The translations under genes were made by a program, and so were the position numbers. Below, in pieces: positions 49,085 to 60,883 of a stretch of DNA of 64,000 nucleotides (position 1 is its first letter; the number at the start of each line of letters is the position of its first letter). A model generated the notes under the pieces. It searched no databases. It worked only from the letters and a program-made list of their open reading frames with translations, and was not told the origin of the DNA. The stretch is from Strongylocentrotus droebachiensis (Eukaryota; Echinodermata; Echinoidea; Camarodonta; Strongylocentrotidae): NCBI GenBank assembly GCA_035222895.1, contig JAVYIG010001588.1, positions 62,001-126,000 on the forward strand, in the 5' to 3' direction.

Positions 49085-49586
49085 AGGTATTACAAAGTTT
49101 TGGGAAATTTTGAAAATTGGGTGGATAGTGATTCTGTACAATTTTGATATATTTGGATGCCCCTGTGGATGAATTAAAAACACCAGAAATTATAGCCCCT
49201 AAAACATTTCTGCTTTCGAGAAAAATCAAATATAAAGATTTACCGGTGCTCCCGGTAAATTTTGATAAATTTCAAATAGCTCCTACGGCCGTACAATGGT
49301 AGCTGCGACCATGAAAATCTCAGAGTATGTAGTTGTGGTATATAATTTCCCAACGAGGATAGCTTATCGGTCGATTTTAGTCAATAAACATTGTTTTATA
49401 ACTTAATTAATATCTTGACCTTGAGAGGGAGCTATTTAACATAAAGTGTTTATTATTTAAAATTTCATAACTTTAGAGTCGATTTTGACCGCGACAACGA
49501 TCACTGAATATTGTAGGATCGTATATGCTTCCAATATGTTCATTTGAACCAAATTCATGACCCAATACCAAAACTTTGTATTACCT
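49085..49586. mobile_element. Kolobok/T2-like MITE with TTAA target duplication
   Basis: TTAA flanks both ends (49081-49084 and 49587-49590). Terminal inverted repeats match at 18 of 19 positions: left AGGTATTACAAAGTTTTGG, right (complement) AGGTAATACAAAGTTTTGG. The TTAA site plus purine-purine tip, giving TTAAAGG, is typical of the Kolobok superfamily and the Xenopus T2 MITEs; piggyBac also uses TTAA but usually has CCC-type tips. It is 502 bp with no transposase, so non-autonomous. Confidence 0.82.
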
Positions 49587-49673
49587 TTAAATGTAGGATA
49601 AATGTAACATGTATTATTTGTACAAAAGAAATGAGACCAGTTGAAGAACCGATAAATTACTAACTACCCCACC

Positions 49674-49691
49674 CCCATCCCCCCCCCCCCC
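49674..49691 (+). repeat. Interrupted poly-C tract
   Basis: Runs of C separated by AT, just after the Kolobok-like element. Confidence 0.85.
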
Positions 49692-50059
49692 CTCCAACTC
49701 AAGTCAAGAGAGATGTGTTTGGTTTCAGACTGCTTTTCTATTGCTACTTGAAGTCAAGGTTTCAAATCTGATATTAAAAGTATTAGGATTCTTAAACAAC
49801 AGCAAAATTCCTAGAAATCTGTCTGCATCACTTTGGGCTATAAAAATGAAATGTTTTGAGTGGATTCATCGTCCTCTGGAGAGTAATTCCAGTCACTACA
49901 AATCTAATGATTCGACTGATATTAATAACCACTTTGAATTGTCAACATTACATTCAAGCATCATATGCTTATAAATGATGTATATGGTTTGATTTCTTGT
50001 GTGTCTTATATTGCTGAGTGTGCTATAGTTGTAGATATGTTAATGTGCTACTGTAAATG

Positions 50060-51260
50060 AACCTGTGCTATGCAAATTCGTCATGCGCTTGACATTTAAA
50101 AAGCCGCCACAGCTATGGCCAAAAGCAACCAGAGAACATGCACTTGGCCGGCTCATGGGAAGAAAGAAGAGTTATGAGGTAGCCAAGAGGGGCAGGAAGG
50201 AATGGAATAATGAAATTGTGTCAGCCAGGCCAAGCAAGAAGACACTTGCCAGAGAGGCAATATCTTGGATCTTGACGAGTTGAAATCTTGAAGCTAGGAT
50301 CACGGTTGAGTGTAGGGGATGAAGACTTATGTAATTTTTAGGTCATGTGCCGAAAACATGATAGAAACAGTAATTCTGTCACTGGATCTTGTTTTGTTGA
50401 AGAGGGGTGGATGGAGAAGTGGAGCCAACGGACACAAAAGTGTGATAAAGAAGGCTAGGATTTCACTAGTGGTCTTTGAAATTGCATGGAGACACCCTGG
50501 CACTCGGTGGTAATTAATGACCACTACATGCCCGTGGCTAGAGTCCATTTGTGACGCGCCTTCATGAATGCCAAATCAAATAAGGGCATCGGCGTAGACC
50601 CAGTTTATTGACGGGTACAGTGAGGGATGTTGTTGTGTGGGGAGGAGAAGGAGTTTGGGGGCAGAAGGGAGCTGGCAAGCAGAGCCCCATGAGCATGGGG
50701 TGTGGATTAGTTACCCCCCTCGCCAAACAGGTGACGGAGGTGCGCAGGCTAGCATTGTGCGATCGCACCTAGGGCAGCGGCTGTGTGTCACTTTCCGCGC
50801 CTCCAAAATAGCCCTCTGCCCCGGCGCCGGCCTGGCTGGCTCGCCCTTTGAAACAGAGAGGAAAAAAGCGGCGTATTTACCATATCGACCAGGATAGTGT
50901 GTCGCGCTGGGAGTGGCAACGTAATCGCACGATGCTCGTTTTTTATGTGAACGAGAAGTCGTTGAACCTGTGAAGATGGCTGTTGATCAAGAGAAGAGAA
51001 TATGGGGCAGTCCTCCCGGCGGTGATGGGTTACCTAGATGCGATGTCGTCTTGAAGGAGAGCGTTAGAAGACGCGGACAAGGATGACGAACAAGCCAAGA
51101 AAAGCGAAGAGATGAAAACCCTAGACACGTAACCTGCCGCTTTACCAGGTCATTGACTTGAACGCACAACCTGATATTCCCATCTCGGCAGCCAGGCCTG
51201 CCAGACGTTGTCTCAGATTTACAAATTTATACACAAATCTGCTTCATTTGCATATATTTA
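50060..51260. promoter_or_regulatory. Large GC-richer, repeat-free block
   Basis: About 1.2 kb of complex sequence with higher GC than its flanks and several CpG-bearing stretches (for example around 50800-50870). An octamer ATGCAAAT lies near its left edge (50070-50077) and the reverse octamer ATTTGCAT near its right edge (51246-51253), both POU-factor consensus. Open frames of 60-86 codons on both strands show no domain. It is either a regulatory block of this gene or an unrecognised promoter region. Confidence 0.27.
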
Positions 51261-52198
51261 TCCCATCTTTCTCTTGTTTTGCACGAACATGCCTCAGCGA
51301 GAAAAAAAAAGGGGAAAAATGAATGCTCTACTGTCATGCAAACGGCTTCAAGTGCCTATTTAGCCGGGAGACAGAAGTCACGTTGGTGAACATATTCTTT
51401 CCAAACAAATTGTATATCTCAAAATATTATGAATTCAACTTTCAACAATCAACTGATGCCAACTGTCAGCAAAAAGCTATTAGATTATCTACTTTCTTGT
51501 CTCTTATCAAGTTTTTTGGTTATGGAAATACAATTTTGTAAATAGGAGTATTAGTAGTAGTAGTAGCAGTAGTACCTTCTTTAGCAAATTGATTACCTGC
51601 CACACCTGAGAACAAGAAAGTAAAATATATGATGAAAATTTTAAAAAGTGGCATCTTCCCAAATCTACGAAAATAATTGTGTTTTATCCAAATAAAAAAA
51701 TTAAATGCTGTATCCAGAATTTTTTAATGAATTCTAGTGCATATGCATATAATTTTTCTTAATTTTTGCAATCTTATAAATTTATCAGATAAAATATAAA
51801 ATATTGAAGAATGCTCATGTGCACTTGAACCCTCAGTTTTAATTTCTTGGGGAGGGGATTGCTTTTTGATTGGGTTTTTTCCACATAAAAGAGAATGTTG
51901 TCATCAGGGAAAGAGAAAAAGACATATGAGATGGGATGAAAGCAAGAGAGAAATGAACTAGATTTGCATAATGAGAGATTAAGAGGGTAGTGAGAGTTTA
52001 AGAAGTGAGAGTAATTAAGAGGACATTGCCCTTACCTCATACAATCCATCCACGCTTCCACGTGATCCTGATCCGAGTCATGTCTTCAAGCTATACCTTT
52101 CATAAGGATGATGGATAGCCATGCAACAGCTTACTGATGAAAACATAATGAATCATCCCAAAGCAGATTATCACTCTTTATTCCCTTCGCTTTCCCAA

Positions 52199-52348
52199 TC
52201 TCTCTCTCTCTCTTTCTTTCTCTTTCTCTTTCTCTCACTTTCTCTCCCCACTCTATATTTCCCTATCTCTCTATCTCCCCCACTCTCTATCTCCCCCACT
52301 CTCTTTCCCTCTCTGTTTATCTCTCAATTCTATCCTTCTCCCCTCTCG
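52199..52348 (+). repeat. (CT)-rich low-complexity tract
   Basis: TCTCTC and TCTCCCC repeats, including two tandem copies of a CTCTCTATCTCCCCCA unit, immediately upstream of MITE copy B. Confidence 0.9.
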
Positions 52349-52351
52349 ATG

Positions 52352-52702
52352 TAGGCATGTCCTCATCAGCTCAAGTTGGCCAAATAGCCCAGCCCGCTAT
52401 TTCTTATTTGGGAAATTAGCCCTTTCACGAATAAGCGGGCTATTTAGCAGGTGCAGACGCAAATAGCGGGTTAGTTGCTCTGGAAATCTTCCCGAGATAT
52501 CTTGGGCTAGTTTGCAAAAACAGCCCGCTATTTGTGGTCCGTCATCACCAGCCCGAAGACTGGCACTGTGTGTGAACACTGAGCAAACTTCTCGAGCTAA
52601 AGTTTATAGCTGATGAAGACGTGATTTGTAACTTCGGGCTAATTTCCCGGATCACAAAATAGTGGGCTATTTGGCCAACTCAAGCTGATGAAGACAGACC
52701 TT
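52352..52702. mobile_element. MITE, copy B of the family also at 21149
   Basis: Terminal inverted repeats: left TAGGCATGTCCTCATCAGC, right (complement) AAGGTCTGTCTTCATCAGC. Both continue into AAGTTGGCCAAATAG/GAGTTGGCCAAATAG. It shares long internal phrases with copy A and has an additional internal segment of about 100 bp (around 52515-52610) absent from copy A. The ends here are better preserved than in copy A. No clear target duplication. Confidence 0.8.
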
Positions 52703-54779
52703 TTGTGTCTCTCTGTCTCACACTCTCCCTCTCCCTCCTCCCACTCCTCCCTTTACCCCTTTCCCTTTCACCCCTTCTGCCAGATCCATCAATTAATGAC
52801 CACCTCCTTCCCTCCCTGAATAATTGAGAGGGTTGCAAGTGTGGACTGGAATAGTTGATGTAGAAAACTCAGACCTTTAAGCATCTCTGCCCTCTTTCCC
52901 CCCAGAAAACATCTAACTGGAGGAAAATAGGAGAATACCTTTCACATTACACCCAAATTTCTTGATCACAGCCCAACATTTTTTATATGAAGTTAGTGTG
53001 TAGATAGCCCTTTCACATTAGAGCAGTTTGTCACTGACAATCGACTGGCATTTACTTGTCAATGGAGAATCGTCCTGGAAATCCCCTTGCTTAAACGTCC
53101 CCAGAATTTCCCCTGTTTGCTTGAGGGGATAATGTTCAATATGTTGGCAATTCATGTGTGATAGCTTATGACATTTTTGGGTCGCAGTAACAAGCATCCC
53201 GTGGCTCGCTTCGTTATTTTTGGAGCGCTTGCGAAAATGGGAAATTGGCAAGGAAATAACCCACATTAAATTTACACAGTGTGTCAGGCAATCTTGTTCT
53301 ATTTACTTTTAATGAATAAATCCATCTTCCATTGAATTTTTCTTCTTTCAAAAGTGTTACAATGACAAAAGATCTGATGATTGAACCTGCAAAGAATTTT
53401 GTTTAAAGTTACAAATACAGTACAATGTCTTAATCAGTGGTAGATACTCTAGAGGGGTTAGATGCAAATGATTTAATCTTTCACTTTTTTTGTTAATTTT
53501 GTATGATATGAGAAATAATAATGTGACTACATTGTGGAAGTACATTAGAATGAACTCTATGCCAATGTGCAATCTTCCTGTGATGATTTGAATCGTTACG
53601 TTCTACTTTATCCAGGTTCTCAAGCTGGTTCATGCAATAATGTTGTTTTGGACATCCTTCTAAAATGATTGATTAAAGTGTAGGATGGCAGCTGTATAAG
53701 GAATTGTGAAAATCTGTCAAATCTTTTGATTGATACATATTTTGATAATTCAGGCTGCAAATAGAAGATCCTTCATGTTTTTTATTGCAAAAATCTTTGT
53801 TTTTGAAAGATTTTCAAGTTTGAATATTAATTGTTGTTTCCTTGATTTATAAATATTCTGATATTGAATCTTTTGGAACCTCTTTATGCATACATTGTGT
53901 TGTTTTCTTATCTCTTGCTGCTGAAGTACTTGTTTAAACGGTGGCTAACGAGAGGTTTTGCTTTGCAATATTTTTTAAAGTTTTGTTTATTTCCTACTTT
54001 TCAAGTGAATCAATATTTGGTATTCATTTATCTGCACTTATTCTGACCCTTGTCTGTCCAGTTGGTCCCATGCTTATAAAACTGCATCATTGAAAATGTT
54101 TCCTCTGATGCTATTTATAAACACACTTAACTACTCTTGTTCTGTCATTGTGTCAACCATTTGTAAGGGTTGTCCATTGCCTTGCATGCATTTCCATGGT
54201 AGCACATTAGAATGAGAAGTGCTATACACTGTCCAAATACAATTTATTATTATTACCCCTATGATAATATTTTCCTTTCCATCCTGTCTTTCTCCTGTCT
54301 TTTATTTTTGCTACTCCCTGAGACAAACTGAAAAGAAAAACACTCTGACGTCAATGGCAAGGTGAAAGATGCCAGTCGTGGAATTAGAAAAAAGGAGGGA
54401 AAAAAGGGACAGAACGCATTGCATATGAATCATGTGGTGCGTGAAGAATATCTAATAAACAGTGCATGAAAAAACTGTGCCATCCGTCAGAGGAGAGATT
54501 TAGGGCATGGTTGCTTTTGTGTCACTGTGACCTGTCCGTCCGTAGTCCGTGTAGTGGTGCTTACAACCTATCAACAGAACCAGACGTTGACAGAGACGGG
54601 GATGGGAGAAATAAAAAATAAAAAACGGATCTAGTATAGCGTGACAGCTCACCCTGTTGATCCTTCAGCAAATGGCTACAATATTTTTATAAATGACAGT
54701 TGTTCTGCTTCTGTCAGTTTCTCTTTGTCTCTGTCTCTCACTTGGCATGTATTGATTGCTTTCTTTCACCAACTCTCCC

Positions 54780-54825
54780 TGTGTGTGTGTGTGTGTGTCT
54801 CTCTCTCTCTCTCTTTCTCTCCCCT
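54780..54825 (+). repeat. Compound (TG)n(TC)n microsatellite
   Basis: About nine GT units pass directly into about eight CT units. Confidence 0.92.
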
Positions 54826-55089
54826 TTTCTCTACCCTTTCTCCTATCTCACCTATTTTCCTGCTTCCAGCTTCATTTGTATTTTTTCTAATTGTGTAATT
54901 TTCTTTTTGTCAGACAAGTGTATTTTAAATGGCTGGACGACACTTGCTCCTTTGACAATTGCTCCTCTGCAATTTCCTATATTGATCAAATTCCAAACTT
55001 GAACCTAACACTATACTTATTTACGGGAACCTATAATCTACAAGCTGAGCTTTTTAATAGGTTCCTCACATTTCACCCTGTATAACCTT

Positions 55090-55245
55090 CTATTCAATAC
55101 AATTAATTTTGACGTCTTTTCAAAGAATTAATTATATAATGTGACACTTTTAGTATATTTCATATTATGTTCTAATCTTGTCAATTATGTGAATTCTTTT
55201 TTTGTGTGAAATGTGAAACAAATAAACTTGAACTTGAACTTGAAC
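55090..55245 (+). mobile_element. Probable LINE 3' end with (CTTGAA)n tail
   Basis: AT-rich sequence ends in AACAAATAAACTTGAACTTG, that is, an AATAAA-type signal running into three and a half copies of a 6-bp CTTGAA unit. Short tandem 3' tails in place of poly-A are characteristic of CR1/L2-like non-LTR retrotransposons. No coding part of the element is recognisable upstream, so its 5' limit is a guess. Confidence 0.45.
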
Positions 55246-55305
55246 CCTAACCCTAAGCCTTAACCTAACCTAAAACTCAATAACAATCCTAACCCTAACC
55301 TAATA
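55243..55305 (+). repeat. Interstitial telomere-like repeats (CCCTAA variants)
   Basis: CCCTAACCCTAAGCCTTAACC, then CTAACCTAA and a second cluster AATCCTAACCCTAACCTAA. The units are variants of the (CCCTAA)n animal telomere repeat. They begin exactly where the CTTGAA tail ends (ACTTGAACCCTAACCC). Confidence 0.75.
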
Positions 55306-57084
55306 CTGTTGACAAAATAAAGCCTGGAGCAATTATCACCAGAGCAAATGTTGGATCTCCAATTCAAATCCCACAAAATAATAAATATGTTAACATAACT
55401 GCAAATGTGCTATTATGTGCTGCTTCTTCTGTACATATTTGATCTGCATCATTGTGGTATCTCAATTAACTGATCTTTGCCTCTGCATTCATATATCTGT
55501 ATTGTATTGTATACTGTAGGCAAGATAAGTCATGGTGTTGGTGTCCTTATGTAAATTAGGTTTGCTCAATATTTTATCAACCACTTATGTTTTAATATTT
55601 CAGTTAGAAAACTGTCATTAGAGACCCCAACGTCACTTTCTCTCCTTCAACAAACCACTTTGATAGCTCAGTGTATTTTCCATTGAATTTAGAACGTTTT
55701 CATTCATACCTCTCCTCCCCTAATGTGTTATTTACTCTCTAGATTTCCATTAAGATTCTTTTTCCAACTACTCACTTTATCTGACACTCCCTCTTCAGCC
55801 TTCTCTCTCTTACTGGCTGTTTATAAACCCTATTTCTCAGCTTTCCTCTCATCCAAGCCACGATGCTTATTTTCCTTTCCCTCTCCCACTTGCTCTCTCC
55901 TTCCTTACTCTTTTATTTCTCCTTCACTCTCCATCTCTCTCCTTCTCTCCCCCATCTCCTCCAATCCCTGCCTTTTTCCCCCAAGTTCAAGTTGCCCAAA
56001 CGTTTTGGTGACGAAAGAATAGATGTGCACAGAGAGCTCAAACAACATGTAACCCAATGCGAGCACCATTCTTCCAGGCAGAGAGCTAAGGATACTGTTT
56101 CAGGGAGCAAGCACGCGATGTAGAGGCCTCCTAGATGCCTGCTTAGAATCCCACCGTTGATTTACTGCAAACCTCAGACCTATTCACCATTCTTTCATTC
56201 TTTTTTTAAATACTCATGAAAAATAAGTAAGGGATTGGATGAAGGGGGAGTTGCTGATCAGTGTGCAATTATTTAGTTTCAGACAAAAAAGATATGTAGA
56301 GAAAGAGAAAGAGAAAGAGAATGGTGATCGTGTGTGCAATTTGTGCAAGAGAGTGCAATGTCTGTATGCGTTGTTGTATGCAGGGCCTTGTGTTTGAGGT
56401 GCAAATTCATGTTTGCAGATGTAAAATCTCACAGCCGAGACTCGAGGGAACAGAAAAAAATCCATGGAGATTGTGGTGTAATGCAGTGCTTTGAGATTGT
56501 AGTATGCTCAAACAGTTGTCAGTCCCATGTGTATCCAGTGTACTGAGAATGTTGCCCCATCTCACCATTTTCATTGAAGTGTGCTAACTGCATTTGCACT
56601 TTGTAATGATTAATGTTGTCTCCAAGAAATGTTGCCTAAAAGCATTTTATCTCGTTCTCCCCCATTTCCTTTTCTCTGAATTCGTCCAGCCTCATTTGTC
56701 TTAATTTGAAAAGTGCAAGTCCAAATTTGTGATTGTGCATATAAATCCCAGTGTCTACCAGCTAATACAGCAGATTCTGTTAGATTTGGTATTGTACTTA
56801 AAAGTTTCATGAATACCACCAGTAGTATTCTGCAATGGATATGTATATTCTGAATGAAACCTTAATCATACAGTCTGTTCATACATAGCGTCATTATTCT
56901 TGACTTTGTGAGAATATATGTTCATCAAGTATATGCAATTAAGCCCAACTCTCAGAAAAGGTGTAGTACAGTCACAAACAATCTGTTTTATGGAGTCACA
57001 AAGAAGTGATTTTGTCATGAAAGCTATTTTCTGAATAGTTCTGAATTCATACGTGCAATATAGATGCCATAGACGTAGATGCAC

Positions 57085-57150
57085 ATCTTGGTAGAGCGTA
57101 TATCATCTCAGTCCGAACAGATCTAGGTTCGAGGTTAGCTCCACTGGTGC
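57085..57150 (+). repeat. tRNA-derived SINE-like unit
   Basis: A-box-like TTGGTAGAGCG is followed about 32 bp later by a B-box-like GGTTCGAGGTT, a spacing and order that fit an internal Pol III promoter. No intact acceptor stem is visible, so a decayed SINE head is likelier than a tRNA gene. Confidence 0.35.
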
Positions 57151-57679
57151 AGACATTCTCAGAATCCTGGCCCAGGGTCCGATCGTCCCTTGTGACAGTA
57201 GATGTGTCTGCCTGCCCTTCTACTCCTTGCTTTTAATACAGCTGCAAGCAAGCGAGCTACCTACGTGAGCTACATACATCCATTTTTTATATCGTAGGAG
57301 ATTGCTTTGACCCACCCCCCCACACACACATACATACATGTATATATGCAAGTCCAAGGTATTTGGTCTCGTATGTTAACAACAGCACCAAAATCTTGTT
57401 ATCCCTAAATGATACTTGTAATAGTGTGAAGTTGATAACCATACTATAGCTTGGGTCATACAAATATGAAGCAAAATGGCATTTTGGATGTTGACTATTA
57501 TGAAGACTTCTCAATACTTGGTAACGCATAACAAGTGATAAAATTCCTTGGCTTCGCCCTATGTACGCTCTGTCGGTCTCTCTGTCTCTATGTTGAACTC
57601 TACCTTTGGATCCTCTGTCTGTCTTTGTGTTTGTGGGTGTGGGTGGGTGTGAGTCTCTTTTTCTCTCTGTCTCTGCCTC

Positions 57680-57705
57680 CCCCCCCCCCCCTCTCTCTCT
57701 CCCTC
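57680..57705 (+). repeat. Poly-C followed by (CT)n
   Basis: About ten or more C then CTCTCTCTCTCC, preceded by TG-rich simple sequence. Confidence 0.88.
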
Positions 57706-58861
57706 CCTTCCACCCACTGTATATTATGCAAGCTCATGCCCTTGTATGCCATCTGTACATATGTCAGCCCATTATATGCTTCCATTGGTCATCATGTTAT
57801 CACAGGAATATTCTATATATATATATACATATGACATGACATCTGACAACTTATGAGTCAATATTCACCAATGGATAGCTTATAGGTTGAGAAATCCTCT
57901 ATGCATTTTCATTTTACGTATACTCTTATGTGTTGCTTTTTTGTTTGTTCTTCCGATAAATTCATATGGATTAGCAAATCAAATGAAAAAATTGAGCCCA
58001 GTTTTATAGGAGGTAAATAAGATCTTTGGGGATTTGTTTAAAATTGGCACGGTATAAATCACAGTCATGATGGCAGTAATACAGTTGTGTGAGGTAACAA
58101 ATAATTTTCATGCATCGTCATCCTAACATATGAAACTTACCTATGGAACATGGTCATATTGCTCATTTAAAGCCACAAAGGAATGCCCATGTAGCTCCAA
58201 TCAGATGATATGTTCATCTGAAATGTTTGATATAAGTAGCAGTAATAGAAGTTAATTATTACATTCCTTTATTATTTTTGTTGCAAGGGAGTATATTGTG
58301 TAACCAGCAAATATCAAATGATTTGTGATATAATGCTGTTTACATTATTCAGTGATGTATCTATGTAACCATGCTAACAAGCACTCACGGTTTCAAAATG
58401 CAGAACATGGGGACATATGTTATTGATCAATGGCGCCTACCAATTACAAAGAGGTCTAAATTAATAAATGTGTTGTCATGATAATAATTCAAACAAAAGA
58501 AATAAATATTATCATTCTGTCTGGAATTATGCACCTGATGTTAGATTCTCAGATGTGTTTCAAATTCTGCTGGGGAAAAAGTTCTTTTGAACATTTCTAA
58601 GGAACACAAGGGTGACATGTACTACTACTGTTATTTTTTGCTAATTTAGATGAATAGCTAGCTACAGAGGATATAAAGATTGAGTATGAAATGACAGAAT
58701 GATTGAAAGAACGAGGAAGAAAACAAAGGATGTAAGATGGAGATGGGGATAGGATGAAAAAGAGAACTTAATCTGACGGGGTAAACAAGAGAGCCGAGAC
58801 GTTTGATGACAGATTGTTCAGGATGTGTTCTATGAGGCCCCCTTCCGTTGTATTGCATTAA

Positions 58862-60143
58862 AGAGATGGTTTATTGATTTCAAACTTGACTGAATTTGGT
58901 ATCATTGCAATCGAAAAATTACACTGAGTAAAATCATTACATTTGTGTAACTTGTACATTCGAGCGAAATTTATAAAAGTTGATTGAACTTGACGAAAAA
59001 TCAACCCACCCAACGCCCCGAAAACATCCTAAGTCAGCTGATTTTTGAAGTGACGACACAATATGAACAGCGGGCCGCTCAGCTGAAATGATTGACGACG
59101 GTGCGAGATACAGTTTGCGTGCTATTCACATGTATTGCATTGACTCTCGAGTACCGTACCCATTTATACCTAACGCTGTTTACCTTCATCAAAATCCCCT
59201 GGAAATATGGATATTGACGAAAACATACTTGATTTGAGTTTTGAGGAGATAGAAGAAGGCTCCTCCATGGCCTTGGTTTTGGTTCTTAATCTGACTTTAG
59301 TCTAAATAAATGGTATATAACTTCCAAAAAGCGAGTGAATATATCGTTGATGTATGTAGCGTTCAAGTTTCCCGTAGCTAGCGAGTAGCTGTGCGTGCGT
59401 ACTCTGTGTGTGCAATATCGCACGTACGTAGTATGCGTGCATCACATCTAGCGCAGCTTGCTAGCCAGCCTAGCCCGTAGCCCGGCGCTCGAGCTAGCCG
59501 TGAATCGCGAACCGGACTGATCTGTTTCTCTCGGTTTATCAGGTCCTATACGACTTAATTTATCAAAAATGTAAATTAATCAGCCTAATCACACATTTTT
59601 GTAATGAATATCTGGACAATTCTATGTAAATTTGTCGCCTACATTACTCCAAAAGAGTCGTTAGGTCAGCATGCAAAATGTCCTTTGCCTTCCCAGACGC
59701 TGAAGTGCCCTCAGAATATGTGATTAGTTTTCCGATTTTCATGCTCGAATGTGACGGGAAAAAATATAAAAATCAAACAAAATTTGTAGAAAGTATCATT
59801 TATTCAGTGTATCTCATTCAAGATGCCAAAAATAGAGGAAATATCACCACAAGCGGTAAATATACAAACAACGTTAACCCATATCTGAAAATTGCAATGG
59901 GTATCCAACATTGTCCCGAATGTGTGTTGTAGGTTGTTCATATTGTGACGTCATCGTTTCGCATGTAAAATAACGCCGTCAATTCACTTTGTGAGTGGGT
60001 TCAGGAAAGGGTAACAAAATTGCATTTAATTTATTCCTCACAACAGTGAGGGCTTCAAATGTACTTTGCTCATTTTGTTAATGTTCTCAGCAATCTGTAG
60101 AGGTGTAATTTGCCCATTTTCCACATTTCAATGAACCATCTCT
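58862..60143. mobile_element. Kolobok-like non-autonomous element, 1.28 kb, TTAA duplication
   Basis: TTAA at 58858-58861 and 60144-60147 flanks terminal inverted repeats that match at 15 of 16 positions (left AGAGATGGTTTATTGA, right complement AGAGATGGTTCATTGA). The TTAA site and purine tips again fit Kolobok. The inside has a GC-rich, CpG-bearing core near 59370-59520 unlike the AT-rich flanks, a 33-codon ATG frame at about 59208-59306 with an acidic start (MDIDENILDLSFEEIEEG) and an 84-codon frame at 59678-59932. Neither is a recognisable transposase. They may be remnants of captured or ancestral coding sequence. Confidence 0.75.
59678..59932 (+). pseudogene. Possible remnant coding segment inside the Kolobok-like element
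   Basis: An 84-codon open frame with balanced, protein-like composition (for example PSEYVISFPIFMLECDGK) and a C-x-x-C motif at its end (CPEC). It is longer than expected next to its AT-rich surroundings, but it has no recognised domain and no partner exon. It could equally be chance. If real, it would be a fragment of a transposon protein or a captured host exon. Confidence 0.22.
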
Positions 60144-60883
60144 TTAACCATAGGCTCTGTACACCGTCCCTACTGGGCAATATGCTTGCCTGGCTCACAG
60201 TACAACGCGCTGGACAATATAACCCCCCTTTCCTTTTCTCGATCCTCTGATATCTCTCTCTCTCTCTCCCTCTCTTCCAAGAAAGCCAAAAATAAAGTGA
60301 CATCAGGGGATGTGCAAGTTGTAAAAAGGAAAAGAAACAAGATGAAGGAGGAAGAAGAAAGGGCAAAGGAAAGAGTTTGAGCGAGCTTGAGCAGGGAATG
60401 CTGGGTGGAAAACAAGCCACATGAAATGTCAGCGTGAGTTCTTGAACCTTCTGCAGTTGTAACCATAGACGATGCCATCCGAAATTCTAGTAAGGGCAGA
60501 GCTTTAAATGTTGCCTATTCCGGGTACTTGTTATGCACGCATGAGGATAGATCCAATGCTTGATCACTTGGCTAGAATTACTCTCTCTCCCAGAATTTTC
60601 TTGTTGTTAATCTATCTGTCATGTTTGTCTATATGTTTTCCAGCATTCAATAAAGATTTGATTTACAGTTATTAAGCCTGTACTCATATTTATAGAGCTG
60701 TTACTGAGCCCCCAACATTGTCAAATATTTCATTTTGATCAATGTACCATAAATATTAAAATTCTATTAATATCATCTGAAAAAAATAATTCAGCTTGGA
60801 ATGTTTATTTTTAACTCTTGGTTGCAATTCCAGTGATATATGTCATCAAATTAGAAATGTTTGTATAAAAACTACTTCAGCTT

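Noticed and set aside
50065..50897. Basic frames of 60-86 codons in the 50-51 kb block
   Set aside because: Frames on both strands are open because the block is GC-richer; none has a domain or exon boundaries.
52980..53270. MITE-like start (AGCCCTTTCACATTAGAGCAG-type sequence)
   Set aside because: The left edge resembles transposon tips, but I could not find a matching inverted right end.
54641..55085. Overlapping frames of 64-100 codons upstream of the LINE tail
   Set aside because: Partly from the TG/TC repeat and without reverse transcriptase or other LINE motifs, so not called as a LINE coding region.
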